Shown here: piece by piece, positions 32,963-43,338 of the stretch
Position numbering within the stretch: position 1 is the stretch's first letter
How the letters are laid out: the number at the start of each line of letters is the position of its first letter
Assembly: GCA_963682175.1 (NCBI GenBank)
Contig: OY821775.1
Location: 15,968,501 to 16,032,500, forward strand
Source: Triglochin maritima
Taxonomy: Eukaryota; Streptophyta; Magnoliopsida; Alismatales; Juncaginaceae
Direction: 5' to 3'
Length of the DNA stretch: 64,000 nucleotides
Made by a program: the position numbers and the translations under genes
The notes under the pieces: generated by a model
The model's database searches: none
Told to the model about the DNA's origin: nothing
Seen by the model: the letters and a program-made list of their open reading frames with translations, nothing else

Positions 32963-34596
32963 TGTGGTTTTTAGATCTTAATATATATTGATTTTGATGA
33001 CTAATCAAACTAATTGTAATCAATCAACATAATCAATCAAAGTGGGAAAACATGATTTCAAGCATTGCGTATATACTTGTATAATTGCAATCATCTTGAT
33101 AGGTTGATCGAGATAATCAAGAGAATGAGCATTAGGACATAGACATCAAGGATGAAGACTTGTAATTTTCTATGTGTTGACTCTGTAGGATCATATATAA
33201 ACTTGAGCACTAGGATTCAATCCCAGCCAAGTTCGGTCAACCGAATGGCACTAGGTTGACCAAATTGCCTTACACCTAGGGGTGAGCTTCGGTCCGGGAC
33301 CGGACCGAAGACCGAACTTTTCGGAAGACTGGACCGAAGACCGGACCGAAAAATTCGGTTCGGTTCGGTCCGGTCCGGTTCGGTCCAAAACCCGAATTTT
33401 ACCCTTAAAATTTCGGTCTTTGACCGGACCGAACCGAACCGGACCGGACCGAAGACCGATTTCCCATGGTCCTCCGGACCGAAGACCGGACCGAAAAAGT
33501 TTGGTCCGGTTCGGTCCGGACCGAACCGAATTTTGCTCACCCCTACTTACACCAGTTTTGGATTTTACTCCAACGGTCACATTTGAATCTTGCCTTAAAG
33601 TCCATTTAACTTGTTAATTTGTAAATGATCGGTCTCCTATCGGTCAACCGATTGCTTCTTAGCCTTTGACGCACAATGACTCTTTCCACATGGCATATGA
33701 CTGTTAACCACAATGGACATTTCAACCATACTTGTTAGCGTAAAAACTCGTGCCTCTTTCAGTCATCCGAATAGATGGCGATCGACCAAACTAACCTAAG
33801 CTTGAAAGTAATCAATCTTCACGATTATATTGAAATGGTACACCGAACTTCTTTCGGTAAACCAGAATCTCTATTAATTGAAATTGAAGTCTTTTTCTGT
33901 ATCAACCAAATGGTTATCCAAATGTCATTCGGTATACCGAAGCACTTTTCTTGTGGAAAATCGTTTACACTTCGGTAGACCGAACCACCTCAGAAATATG
34001 CTCAAGCTTCAACTAAAATCTTGCTTCTCATTGGTCAACACTCCACCAACTCCTCAACGAATCTACTTGCTTTGAAGCCTATATAAGCATCATTCAAGAG
34101 ACAAACTAGAACACTACACTCCCAATTCATCTATATTCTTTGTACTCTCAAGCCTTCAAAGCTCAAATACACTCAAAGTCAAACTTCACCACTTGCATAT
34201 CAATTCCCAATCCTATATCCAAGTGTGTCAAAGTTAGAATGTTTAGTTAGATAGTGATTCAACTTCCATATCCAAGAAACTCTAAAGGGTTGTAAAGCTT
34301 CAAGGAAACTCCCTCTTGGGTTGTGAGAGAATGCATGAGCGAGGCGAGAATTGTTCGGGTGGATCAGTGTTTGTAAAGGTGTAAATCTCACTCCGGAACA
34401 GAGATTGGTTAGTGGAATCGTAAGCGAAGTTCAGAGGATCGAGCGAGGCTTGAGAGGAGGACTAGGACGAAGTGTGGTGTCAAACCTCTCTAAATTCTAA
34501 CGTCGATTTGTGATTTGCATATTCTTTCTTTAATCCATTTATTTATCGTTTTAATTACACATTTAGATCGTAATTAGAAGTTCATCGATCCTAACA
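32963..34596 (+). mobile_element. Solo LTR (copia-like), with nested hAT MITE
   Basis: Its ends are TGTGGTTTTTAGATC and GATCCTAACA, flanked by the perfect 5-bp duplication ATAAG (32,958-32,962; 34,597-34,601). It splits a copy of the short TGTAAC element. It has a promoter-like CTATATAAG at 34,079-34,087. The body contains dyads of the form CGGT-NN-ACCG, including the 14-bp palindrome TTCGGTATACCGAA near 33,928 and TTCGGTAGACCGAA near 33,970. No internal coding region remains. Superfamily is inferred from the 5-bp TSD and U5 similarity to the relic near 48,400. Confidence 0.8.
33277..33545. mobile_element. hAT-type MITE rich in CGGTCCGGACCG
   Basis: 269 bp with inverted ends TAGGGGTGAGC and GCTCACCCCTA, flanked by the perfect 8-bp duplication CTTACACC (33,269-33,276; 33,546-33,553). 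The interior is an almost continuous run of GGTCCGG/CCGGACC words. Overlapping ORFs on both strands here are artefacts of this repetition. Another family member is at 41,192-41,481. Confidence 0.92.
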
Positions 34597-34601
34597 ATAA
34601 G

Positions 34602-34764
34602 TTGGTTGGTGTTATGGTAGTAGACTCATGTCTATACAACCCACCCCAATATTTTTATGTTAGGCTAGGTGGGACTATTATTGTGGTGTTCCAACCTACA
34701 CCACTTAAGCACCTGATGTTCTCGTCAGGTTCAAGAAAAAATCAGTCACTAGGTGTGTCCATTG
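34602..34764. repeat. Right half of a short TGTAAC element plus repeat R sequence
   Basis: It continues the copy broken at 32,962. It contains GGTGTTATGGTAGTAGACTC and GGGACTATTATTGTGGTG, then a block related to 31,975-32,040 (CACTTAAGCACCTGATGTTC). It ends at the next solo LTR insertion. Confidence 0.55.
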
Positions 34765-36687
34765 TGTTGGATTTCGTGCCCATACGTATGTATATATTTA
34801 AAAAAATACACATGCATACATTATCAAATTCCATATTTTCGACGATTTCATGTACATCATTTTATATTTATTCTAATATCATGTAACTTACATATATATT
34901 AAAATAAATAGTAGGAGATCATACCCAAAGGTTCTCTAAAACCCTTTTGAGGATCCGAAGTTGCGTTGCCCGTTGAATCGTCCGCCGATTTGCCTCCAAG
35001 TGTTCACCAAACTCTAAACAAGATTAGAGAGAAATGAGTTAGCCAATCAATCTCTAAATCAAGATTAAAATCCAACTAATAACCCCTCTAAAACTCCCTG
35101 AGAATTTAATCTCCAAAATCTTGAATAATTAAGAGAAATTCGGATGGATTAGTGGAGAGGTTAGGGAGAGAGAATTTTTGCATTAATTAAAACAATAAGG
35201 GAGAGGAGACCTATTTATAGCCTCTTCTCAGACCAACATCATGGGTAATCCACTAACACATGATCTCTTATTTTTCTGTCCCTAAAACCAATCCCTAATT
35301 GACACATAATCACCATCATCCACGTTTAACCATAATTGGAATAAATCCAACTCATGATCAATACTAATCGCTTAATTAATTCTAGCAGAATCATGCTCAC
35401 TGGTCGATCGAAACTTGCCACCGGTCGAGCGATTGGCAGTTAATTGCGGTTTCGGTTTGACCATGAGACCAGACGGTCAAACAATCACAAGTTACCAAAG
35501 CTACTGTGATTTTTCGGTCGAACAAACACGTCCAAACGGTCGACTGTTTCTAGACTAGAAAGCCACTGGAAGTTTTCGGTCAGATAGCACTTCATGTCAG
35601 CTGACCGATTACTACCAAGAAAAGTTTCTGGAAGTTTTCGGTCGAACTTCAACCGGTCGACCGATCACTACCAAGAAGAGTTCGTGGAAGCTCCTGGAAG
35701 TTTCTGGTCGACCAGCCGCATCTATCCAGTCGACCGTTCACATACGCAACAACTACTGTGAGTTTCCAGTCGACCGGTCTTTGAAAACGTCCAACCATTT
35801 TTTACCGATTTTGCTTTTATCAAATTTTGGATTAACATTCAATAAAATTCGATCTTTGGGGTTTTAGCAAATTTATATGTTATGTAATATATTATCATAT
35901 GTAATGTCAAAACATTACACCCCATAATACATACATCTCATATGAATTTATTTAAAATTCTAACTATGTCATTTTCACGACAGATTGATTGCCTCGTGAT
36001 ATTAAGAGTATGTACAAAGTAGAATTGTGTGTATTATATATTCATTTGTTGATTTCTTAAGCTAATTATAAATATGTAACTTAATACAAGTCACATTGTG
36101 CATATTATAATTTTACTTTATCAAGGGGTCAACTAATATCATCACTTAAGTAAAAAGGGACAATAATAATCTTTTGACGAACTATCTTTTCCAGCACAAG
36201 TCATGTTTAACCAACTGTCGTCTTTATCACAATGCTCATTTATAGCTTTTGACAATAATCAAATTGAACGCTTCCTATGGGAAAAGATATAAGTCTCATA
36301 TCTTTTCACATTCAAGACACAGTGGAACATTAATGACACAAAACACAATTCCATAATATTTCACATGCTATGTCTATTCAATATATAAAAGTAACCATCT
36401 TCCTCTTTTATATACTCGTGTCGTTAAATATTTGTAGAGCTACAATACTTTTTAACCAACACGATAATCTTATCTCGGTAATTAATGTTCCACGTCAATT
36501 ACCGTGATTGTGAATATCTTTTGATTTATGTAAACTAATATCTTTTAGAGCTCTACAGTTAATCACCAAGAGCTTCTTCCTTAACACTTCTAAAAGACGA
36601 ATACATTAATCAAGGAACAAAATATTTGCACATTCAAATCATAATAATTGACATATAAAAGAATACTTTTAGAACACATTCCCTTCA
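34765..36687 (-). mobile_element. Solo Ty1/copia LTR, diverged relative of the 57,656 family
   Basis: Ends on + are TGTTGGATTTC and ACACATTCCCTTCA, flanked by the perfect duplication CATTG (34,760-34,764; 36,688-36,692). In reverse complement it aligns with the LTR at 57,656-59,688: U3 start TGAAGGGAATGTG, the block near GAACAAAATATT, the CACCAAACTCTAAACAAGAT block and others, but with considerable divergence and only one exact GGTCGACCG. It is 1,923 bp long. It is an older member or a subfamily. Confidence 0.85.
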
Positions 36688-37810
36688 CATTGTCCCACAA
36701 CACCCACCTTTTGCCACAAAACATAAGTTGGTTTGTGCCATATATTGCCATAAAACAAAAGTTGGTTTATGTTATGGTAGTAGACTTATGTGTACATAAC
36801 CCACTCCAACATTCTTATGTTAGGCAATGTGAGACTATTATTGGGGTGCTACATGATTTCACCGACGGATGATATCTGTTGGTGTATGTCACTATCCCTC
36901 GGTGTACATGAATACCGAGGAATATACCTACTGTCGGTGTTGCCGGCATTGGTGGTTCGTTACTCCGAAGGATAAATGTCCTCGGTTTTAATTTTTACGT
37001 AAAATTTCCGCTAAATTTTTATACCTTGTTTCATTAGAGTGAAGAACATCGAAGGGGCAGCACTGATGGACATCCGTCTATGTAGGATATACCGACTAAT
37101 ACTTCTTCTTCAGTAGCACTGACGAATGACGACTTACGCTGGCGAAACCCTTCTATTGGGGAATGTTGTGGGTAACCTTCACTGACAGATATGTTTTATC
37201 AGTGTAGATTACCCAACAAACCCCTAACTTTACACCGAAGGATACGTACCGTCAGTGTAATCCATTCCAGAACCAAGAAAAAAACAATTGACTCTTTCTC
37301 GGTTCTGATTTCCATGATCAAAAGAAGTAATATTTTTCATCATTCCGTCACAACACATTCATTCATTCTTCCACAAACATATAAACATAAAAACTTATAT
37401 ATGCATTCGTCTAAAAAAATCATTCAAACAACAGATTCCATACACATAAGTTATGTTAGGCGATGTGGGACTATTATTGGGGTGTTACAATTTCTCCCAC
37501 TCTTGTAAGTTATATCTTCCTCCATGTGTTGGTCTACATCTCTTCCAAAATCATTTTACATTAATAAAACTCATCTAGTGGTTGTCTAAAATGATAGATA
37601 TATAGAGATACATAAACTCAGGACCGTTTCTTGACATATTCATGTTGATTTGTCTCTTCAGCACGAAGATGTCAAAAAGCAGTCGTGAGTATTGTAAATT
37701 GTGCTTGTATTGTAGATTAACTACCAAGACTTTTTCTTGTTGGTTCATTCTTAGTAAACAACATAGGATAACCTTGGTCTCCCGAGTAGAGAACACGATT
37801 TATTTCTAAT
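36688..37810. repeat. Dispersed repeat R, copy 2 (uninterrupted)
   Basis: It begins with a short TGTAAC-element fragment with an internal duplication (ACATAAGTTGGTT / ACAAAAGTTGGTT) and continues through sequence homologous to 30,220-30,316, 31,632-31,980 and 32,320-32,640. It includes a diverged copy of the 19-bp hairpin at 37,630-37,675. It shows the pre-insertion state of the solo LTR at 30,322. Confidence 0.6.
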
Positions 37811-38564
37811 TCCATATCTTTGATTTATTAACAATTCCATCTCTTTCAAGCATGCATATTGTTCAATTTTCGACTCCTAATTCTTTCACTTCTTTCATGC
37901 ACACAAATAGTTTGACTATTGGAGAACCATGAACATGCATAACCCTTTCTTTATTGACTATGTAAGGAAAATTAAAAGCTTACAGGATGAACTAATGAAA
38001 CGACATCTGATAACTCAAGGTTGCATGAGATTTCATACATAAACAAAGATTTTGCCTGTACTTATGTTACGACCCTCCCATGAAACCACTTGTCGTCGTT
38101 TGAGGAAGATGTTTAAAGGTTCATTACATTAACTGAGTGCAAAAAAATTGTAAAAGTAAATTATGATTCTCTTTTATTTTGGTTTTTCAAGGGATTAAAA
38201 AGTTGTGGCGCTGTGGTATATCAATATTAGCACCCTATTATCACAATTATATTGTAATATTTACTTTATTTCTTTGTAAGTAAATCATAGTTGGTCAATT
38301 TTATGAAATAAAAAGAGCTAAGTCAAATGGGCAAATGGCTTACCCAAGCAATTTAAAACAAGATTACCACATTTCAGCAAAACATAATCGATTCTTTGCA
38401 GGAATAAAAGCACAGTTTTCAAGGAATAAAAGTCATCCTTCACAAAAGTCCCACACATTGACAAAAGTAATGATTGTGTCTTCGTGTACATTTTCTTCCA
38501 TGTCTACATCAAGACATGTATTATTGCAGCAAATTAAATGTTGTTGCTGAACTCGTTGTTGGGT
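37811..38564. other. Unassigned intergenic DNA
   Basis: No coding signal, TIR pair or LTR end was recognised. Confidence 0.4.
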
Positions 38565-38870
38565 AACCGAGACCAAGGTTGAGTCCTATCAAAAAAGATA
38601 TGAGTTAGGTTGAGACTATGGTTAGGCTTACGGTTTGACTTCTGGAAGTTGCAACATTTTGATAATGACAAATTGTTTGATGATAGTAAGTTTCGGATTT
38701 TATTAATAATCTTAGTTAGACAATACTCCATTATTGTGCATATACTCCTGCATATCACACAAAAATTAGTAGGTGAATAAGTGCAATTTTTGTGGTTATT
38801 CCTATTTGGTGAGGAGAAGTCTTTGGTGTCTTAGTTCAAGCTAACCAAAATCAATATGTCGAACATCAAT
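38565..38870. repeat. Dispersed repeat, inverted relative of 5,065-5,320
   Basis: The reverse complement shares long similar stretches, such as TATTCCTATTTGGTGAGGAG, TTAGTTCAAGCTAACCAAAAT-like and TACTCCATTATTGTGC. Boundaries and class are unclear. Confidence 0.6.
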
Positions 38871-39008
38871 GGAAAGTTTACTAATCTCGATGGTGTTCCA
38901 AATCGATCTTTTCTTCCTCACATGTGTATATGCTTAACACAGGCAAGTCAAAGTGGATCTAAACATTTGATGTTACATAATGATTATTTGCAATGTGACT
39001 ATGATAGT

Positions 39009-39438
39009 TGTGTTTATAACCCACCCCAACATTCTTATGTTAGGAGATGTTCGACTATTATTGGGGTGTTACGATTTCTCCATGAGTTTGTCTACATCTC
39101 TTACATAATCCTTTATTTACATTAATTAAACTCATCCAGTGATTGTGTAAACTGAAAGATAGATAGATAGATAGATAGATAGAGATACATAATACTCAGG
39201 ATGACGTCTTGACATCTTCATGCTGATTTCTCTCTTCAGCATGAAGATGTCAAGAAGCGGTCATGAGTATTGTAATTGGTGCATGTATTCTAGAATAACC
39301 ACCCAGACATTTTTTGTCGGTTCATTCTTTTTTTTTAAACATAGGACTTGGTCCCCTGAGTAGAAAACACCATTTATTAATAATTACATATCTTTGATTT
39401 GTTAACAATTCTGAAAATATCAATTAATTGTGTGAGAA
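39009..39438. repeat. Dispersed repeat R, copy 3, with GATA microsatellite and hairpin
   Basis: Homologous to 32,250-32,700. It contains a (GATA)n run at about 39,153-39,182 and the perfect 19-bp hairpin at 39,208-39,254, identical to copy 1. It leads directly into the gag relic at 39,440. Confidence 0.65.
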
Positions 39439-39439
39439 T

Positions 39440-40410
39440 CTAGATAGTTATGTGTCCTCCGACCTCTCCCTAGTCCCTTCGCACAAGGATCTTCCCAACG
39501 ACCTCAACGTTGCCAAATTCGTTTATGTGAAACTCACCTCGTTGAATTACTTTCTTTGGGAGATGCAAGTCAGTTGGATCATGGAGTCCCAAGGGATGAC
39601 CGGGTTAGTCAACGGTGAGTTTCCAACTCCTAAGGTTGTAATGGAGGTGAGCAATGATGGTTCTGAGCCCAAGCTGCTTACCAACCTTGACTATGAGCAA
39701 TGGAAGCGTTCTGATCGCCTCCTCAAGGTGTGGATCATATCCACCCTCAGCGAATATCCACCATCAATGAAGAGGTCTTGAGTGTTGTCGTTCGACTAGA
39801 AACCTCTCAAGAGGTGAACGTGGGAGGCACTTCGGTTCTCATTTGCTCAAAACTTAGAAGAATGAGAGTTCTTCCTTCTTCACCAGCTCTAGATGCTTCA
39901 CAAGAAGAACTTCAAATTAAGATCTTCAAGATTACCTAGCAAGGTTCAAAACCTTGTGTAATGAACTTGTAGCAATCGAAAGACCTATTCGAGATCATAA
40001 CAAAGTCTTTTGGATGCTCAATGGCCTCGGGATGGAGTACAACTCATTCACCACTATTTATTTGAAGTCCCCTCTTCCTTCTTACACCAAAGTTGTCCAT
40101 ATGCTATAAAGCTATGAGATGCGTATGCAAATACAAAATGCTGATGGAAGCATGTAGATGACCTTCTTCGGTCAAAAGAACTCCACCAGAAACAAGATTC
40201 AGTCCAAGGAGAAGAAGGATGAAGGCATTAACTCCAAAGGGCGTGGGTTCGTTCCTCCACCCAAGGGCAGCCACCTCCTAACTCCTCGACTAAGTCCCTG
40301 GATGTGGTGGGGAAGGGAACCAGTACAACTAAAAGCCCCAACCCAAGTCAGCAATTTCAGTGCTCAATCTGCTTGAAACTTGGCCATTTCGTGAGCTATT
40401 CTCTCACGAA
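39440..40410 (+). pseudogene. Ty1/copia Gag relic (UBN2-like)
   Basis: Readable pieces are VKLTSLNYFLWEMQVSWIME, GLVNGEFPTP, LDYEQWKRSDRLLKVWI (39,530-39,780), then in shifted frames LARFKTLCNELVAIERPIRD, FWMLNGLGMEYNSF and SPLPSYTKVVHML (39,945-40,110). A degraded zinc knuckle CSICLKLGHFVSYS lies at about 40,360-40,400. Several frameshifts and stops occur. This matches the plant copia Gag of the type with NYLLWK and GLG-EY-F motifs. No pol follows. Confidence 0.75.
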
Positions 40411-41180
40411 ATAGCTCTAATACCTTGTGGAAAGCCTTCACCACGCACGAACTGAGACAAAAGGTCTTAGATCCTTGAGGTGGAAAGGATTAAGGTTAGA
40501 CTTAGGGTTTCATGAGAGAAAATGGTGGAGGCAAGAATGGAGAATAGGGTTTTCCTTTGTTTCGTGATTGGTACAATATATATACACACATAATCGATTC
40601 AATCACCGTTCGGATTTATGGACCTAATCACGAGCCATCTTTAATAGGATCGAGTGCACCTGCGCCAACATCGTAGATGAACACAAGTTTCTCCACACCA
40701 ACATTTGTGGGCTGCAGTAATCATGGTCCAGCTTCAAAGTAAATGCCGGGAGCCATTAACCAACTTCAGGCTTGATAAAAATAATTAAGTTTGTTGGGCT
40801 TGGTTTCTCGTCATGCCAAGCGGTTATATATTTTATTATTTATCTTATGAGGTATTGTGACCTTAATTTATAATAAAACTACGTGCTAAAACTAATTACA
40901 GATTTTATATTATGCATCAATATATTTTATTTGAATTATTAGATAATGTTTCTAAATTAGCACATTTTCCTAAACCATTTGACACCAATTAATATGTCAT
41001 TATGACACATACAACACAGAAGTCCAGAACCAATCATTAATTACGTAGAACAACCACAAGATAACGCCAATATTGAAGTAAACTTGTTTCCATAAAAAGA
41101 AACAAGTTTCAGTTTCACCCTTTAAAACTCACGCCAAACACACACATACACACAAAACGCAGTGAAATTGGTCCTCAGCG
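40409..41180 (-). repeat. Possible LTR fragment in reverse, following a PBS-like site
   Basis: On the minus strand, AAGGTATTAGAGC (PBS-like) at about 40,409-40,424 follows sequence ending GGCTTTCCACA. The far end was not found. A TATATATA-type stretch lies at 40,570-40,582. Low confidence. The remainder to 41,180 is AT-rich with nothing recognised. Confidence 0.3.
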
Positions 41181-41191
41181 ACAGCCCCAGC

Positions 41192-41481
41192 TAGGGTGAG
41201 CAAAATTCGGTCCGATCCGGGCACCCGGATCGAACCGAATTTTTCGGTCCGGACCGAACCGGACCGAATTTTTTCGGTCCGGTCTTCGGTCCACAAAATT
41301 TTGGAAATTCGGTCTTCGGTCCGGACCGGACCGAAAATTTAAGGGGAAAATTCGGGTTTTGGACCGACCCGGACCGGACCGAACCGAACCTATTCGGTCC
41401 GGTCTTCGGTCCGGACTTCCCGAAAATTCGGGTTTCGGTCCGGTCCGATTCGGTCCAGTCCTGGACCGAAGCTCACCCCTA
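41192..41481. mobile_element. hAT-type MITE of the CGGTCCGGACCG family
   Basis: 290 bp with inverted ends TAGGGTGAGC and GCTCACCCCTA, flanked by the perfect 8-bp duplication GCCCCAGC (41,184-41,191; 41,482-41,489). It is the same family as 33,277-33,545. It sits 130 bp upstream of the ATG at 41,612, so probably in the promoter or 5' UTR of that gene. Confidence 0.92.
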
Positions 41482-41611
41482 GCCCCAGCAGTCAACAGAC
41501 ACTGCTGGTTTGAACACAACAAAAAGACACCAACCCTGAAGTGAAACAACAGTGTTAAAAAACACTCTCCTCTAGCTCTTCCTCTCACAAAATTTCACCA
41601 CCTTTTCCTAA

Positions 41612-41932
41612 ATGTCGTCCTCGTCTTCCTCCTTATGGCAATCCTCCGGTGACGACGACGACGAGCACTTCCTCTCGCAGCCTTTCTACCCATCCGAGGA
41701 GCCTTCTCTGGTGGATTTCCTCCGACTGCTGCCTTGCGATGTGTACCCGAGTTATAATGATGTTTCTGCCTCTCCTCCGAACGAGGAGATGCGTTCCTTG
41801 TCCTTAAAGAGGAGGATTGCGGCCACGAGCGGAGATGGTTTTGATTTGAGGGACATGCAGAGGAGCAAATCTCTCGACCAGAATGTGGGTGATAAGAGTC
41901 TGCTGTTTGGGAACATTTTGAGAAGGGCTTGA
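41612..41932 (+). CDS. Serine-rich short protein; possible first exon of the CCT-motif gene downstream
   Basis: A 106-residue frame starts MSSSSSSLWQSSGDDDDEHF, with a hydrophobic/acidic patch LVDFLRLLPCDVYPSYND and a basic segment MRSLSLKRRIAATSGDGF followed by DLRDMQRSKSLDQN, and ends NILRRA-stop. G/C-rich codon use and an ordered composition suggest a real gene. The phrase MQRS-S resembles a conserved segment of CCT-motif (CMF) proteins, which is my inference. Immediately after the TGA stop lies a strong donor, GTAAGTATATG (41,933). A phase-compatible acceptor at 43,338 precedes the CCT exon in the same codon phase. Two readings are possible: a genuine small gene with a 3' UTR intron, or exon 1 of a CCT gene with a nonsense codon at the exon end. 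Confidence 0.55.
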   Translation: MSSSSSSLWQSSGDDDDEHFLSQPFYPSEEPSLVDFLRLLPCDVYPSYNDVSASPPNEEMRSLSLKRRIAATSGDGFDLRDMQRSKSLDQNVGDKSLLFGNILRRA

Positions 41933-41998
41933 GTAAGTATATGTATTTATAATAATCCTTGATTCCTTATGTTGGTCGATTTTTTTTATAGTTTCAAA

Positions 41999-42699
41999 CA
42001 AGGTTTCAAAAACCGGACCGGACCGGACGGTTCGACCCGGTCGAACCGGGAACCGATAGTTCAGCGGCTGGTTCAACTAAAAAACCGAGCATCTAGTTGA
42101 ACCGTTCTGAACCGGATTGAACCCGGTCCGACCGGGTTGGAAAGTCTGGTTGGACCGGTTGGTCGAACCGGACATAAAAATATTTCAAATTTTCCTAATT
42201 TTTAAAATCAGAAAATATGAGGATTTTTTTTCTATTTTTACAAACAAAAATCCATCACCCACAAACCCTTCTCTCCCTTACCAAATCCATTCGTAAGTAT
42301 GATGTCGTGGATAATATTGAAGATTGATTTTGGTTTTAGATTCTTAATCCAAATAATACTTTCTCTAATTCTTATTCAAGCAAATTTGTTCCGTTAAGTA
42401 AAGATAACAAATTTACTGAGTTAAGCAAATTGTGTTAAATATCATGAATTATATTTAATGTTTGGTGTGTATATATTAAATAATTTAACAAAAATCGATT
42501 CAAACCGGTCCGACCACCGGTCCGACCACCGGTCCGACCGTTAATATTTATTCGGTCCGGTCCAACTTCGGGTCTCAAAAATTCTGATGTCATGCTGACG
42601 TCATCAACGGTCCGACCGTGGTTGGACCGTGGTTCGACCACGTTGAATCAAAACCAAAGCTTTATCGGTTCGATGACCGGTTCAGTTCTGAAAACCTTG
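41999..42699. mobile_element. hAT-like MITE, 701 bp, rich in CGGTCCGACCG words
   Basis: Inverted ends are CAAGGTTTCAAAAACCGG on the left and, read inverted, CAAGGTTTTCAGAACTGAACC on the right (positions 42,699 down to 42,679). They are flanked by the 8-bp duplication GTTTCAAA (41,991-41,998; 42,700-42,707). The centre is AT-rich and the flanks are dense in CCGGACC, GGTTCGACC and CCGGTCCGACC. No coding sequence. It lies between the ORF at 41,612 and the CCT-motif exon, inside the putative intron. Confidence 0.82.
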
Positions 42700-42707
42700 G
42701 TTTCAAA

Positions 42708-43338
42708 TCAAATGTATATAGTGGAGAGCATTATTCTAATTAATCACTTGGATTGTATTTCTCACTTGGACATTCAAACACATAGATGTTGGAAAATAGT
42801 GTTACATCCTAATATTTGGGAACATTTTGTTGATTCGAATCTCAAATTGATTTTTTATTGAAATTTTATCGATCCACTGCCTCTTCAAAGCTCAAAAAGA
42901 AATTAGGTAAGAAATAGTTATTTGTTTTTAGCTGTCCAAGAAAATGGAACTATATGTATTTTTAGTACTTCCCTACATGAGATTGGGACCACTCTTATGA
43001 AGGGTTTTTGCTTACGTGCGCGTGCAAAATTCCTGAATTGGAGTTTTGCACCCATGTTTTCCAAATTAGTCTTGATGCATCCGCCACAAATCATCATCTT
43101 TGTTGTTATATATACATTGGCGTTTGGTCGATCCAAACACTATTTTATCTAACCGTAACACGAGTATTCAAGTATGTTTTTGTTGGTCCGTAAATATTAA
43201 AATGAAACACTTCTATAAAATCTAATACATTTTCATTTTAATTATCGACCGAAAAGCTCAAGTTTTAGAATTTAATTATTTTTAATTGAAAAGAAATTAA
43301 TTGTTGTTGCAATATCAAATTGCCGATTTTTGTCATAG
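42708..43338. other. Non-coding DNA, probable intron of the CCT gene
   Basis: AT-rich, with no protein signal. It ends with a plausible acceptor, TTTTTGTCATAG (43,338), directly before an open frame that leads into the CCT-motif exon. Confidence 0.45.

Noticed and set aside
33217..33617. Three ORFs of about 110 codons on both strands
   Set aside because: They span the hAT MITE made of CGGTCCGGACC words; their residues (GPVRFGP-like) simply reflect the repeat.
36648..37508. ORFs in repeat R
   Set aside because: No conservation of frame between copies of the repeat.
38856..39125. ORF starting MSNINGKFTNLDG, resembling a copia Gag start
   Set aside because: The resemblance ends after about 13 residues and the rest is translated repeat R.
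41175..41588. 137-codon minus-strand ORF
   Set aside because: It crosses another MITE of the same family and its TSDs; the same repetitive translation, not a gene.
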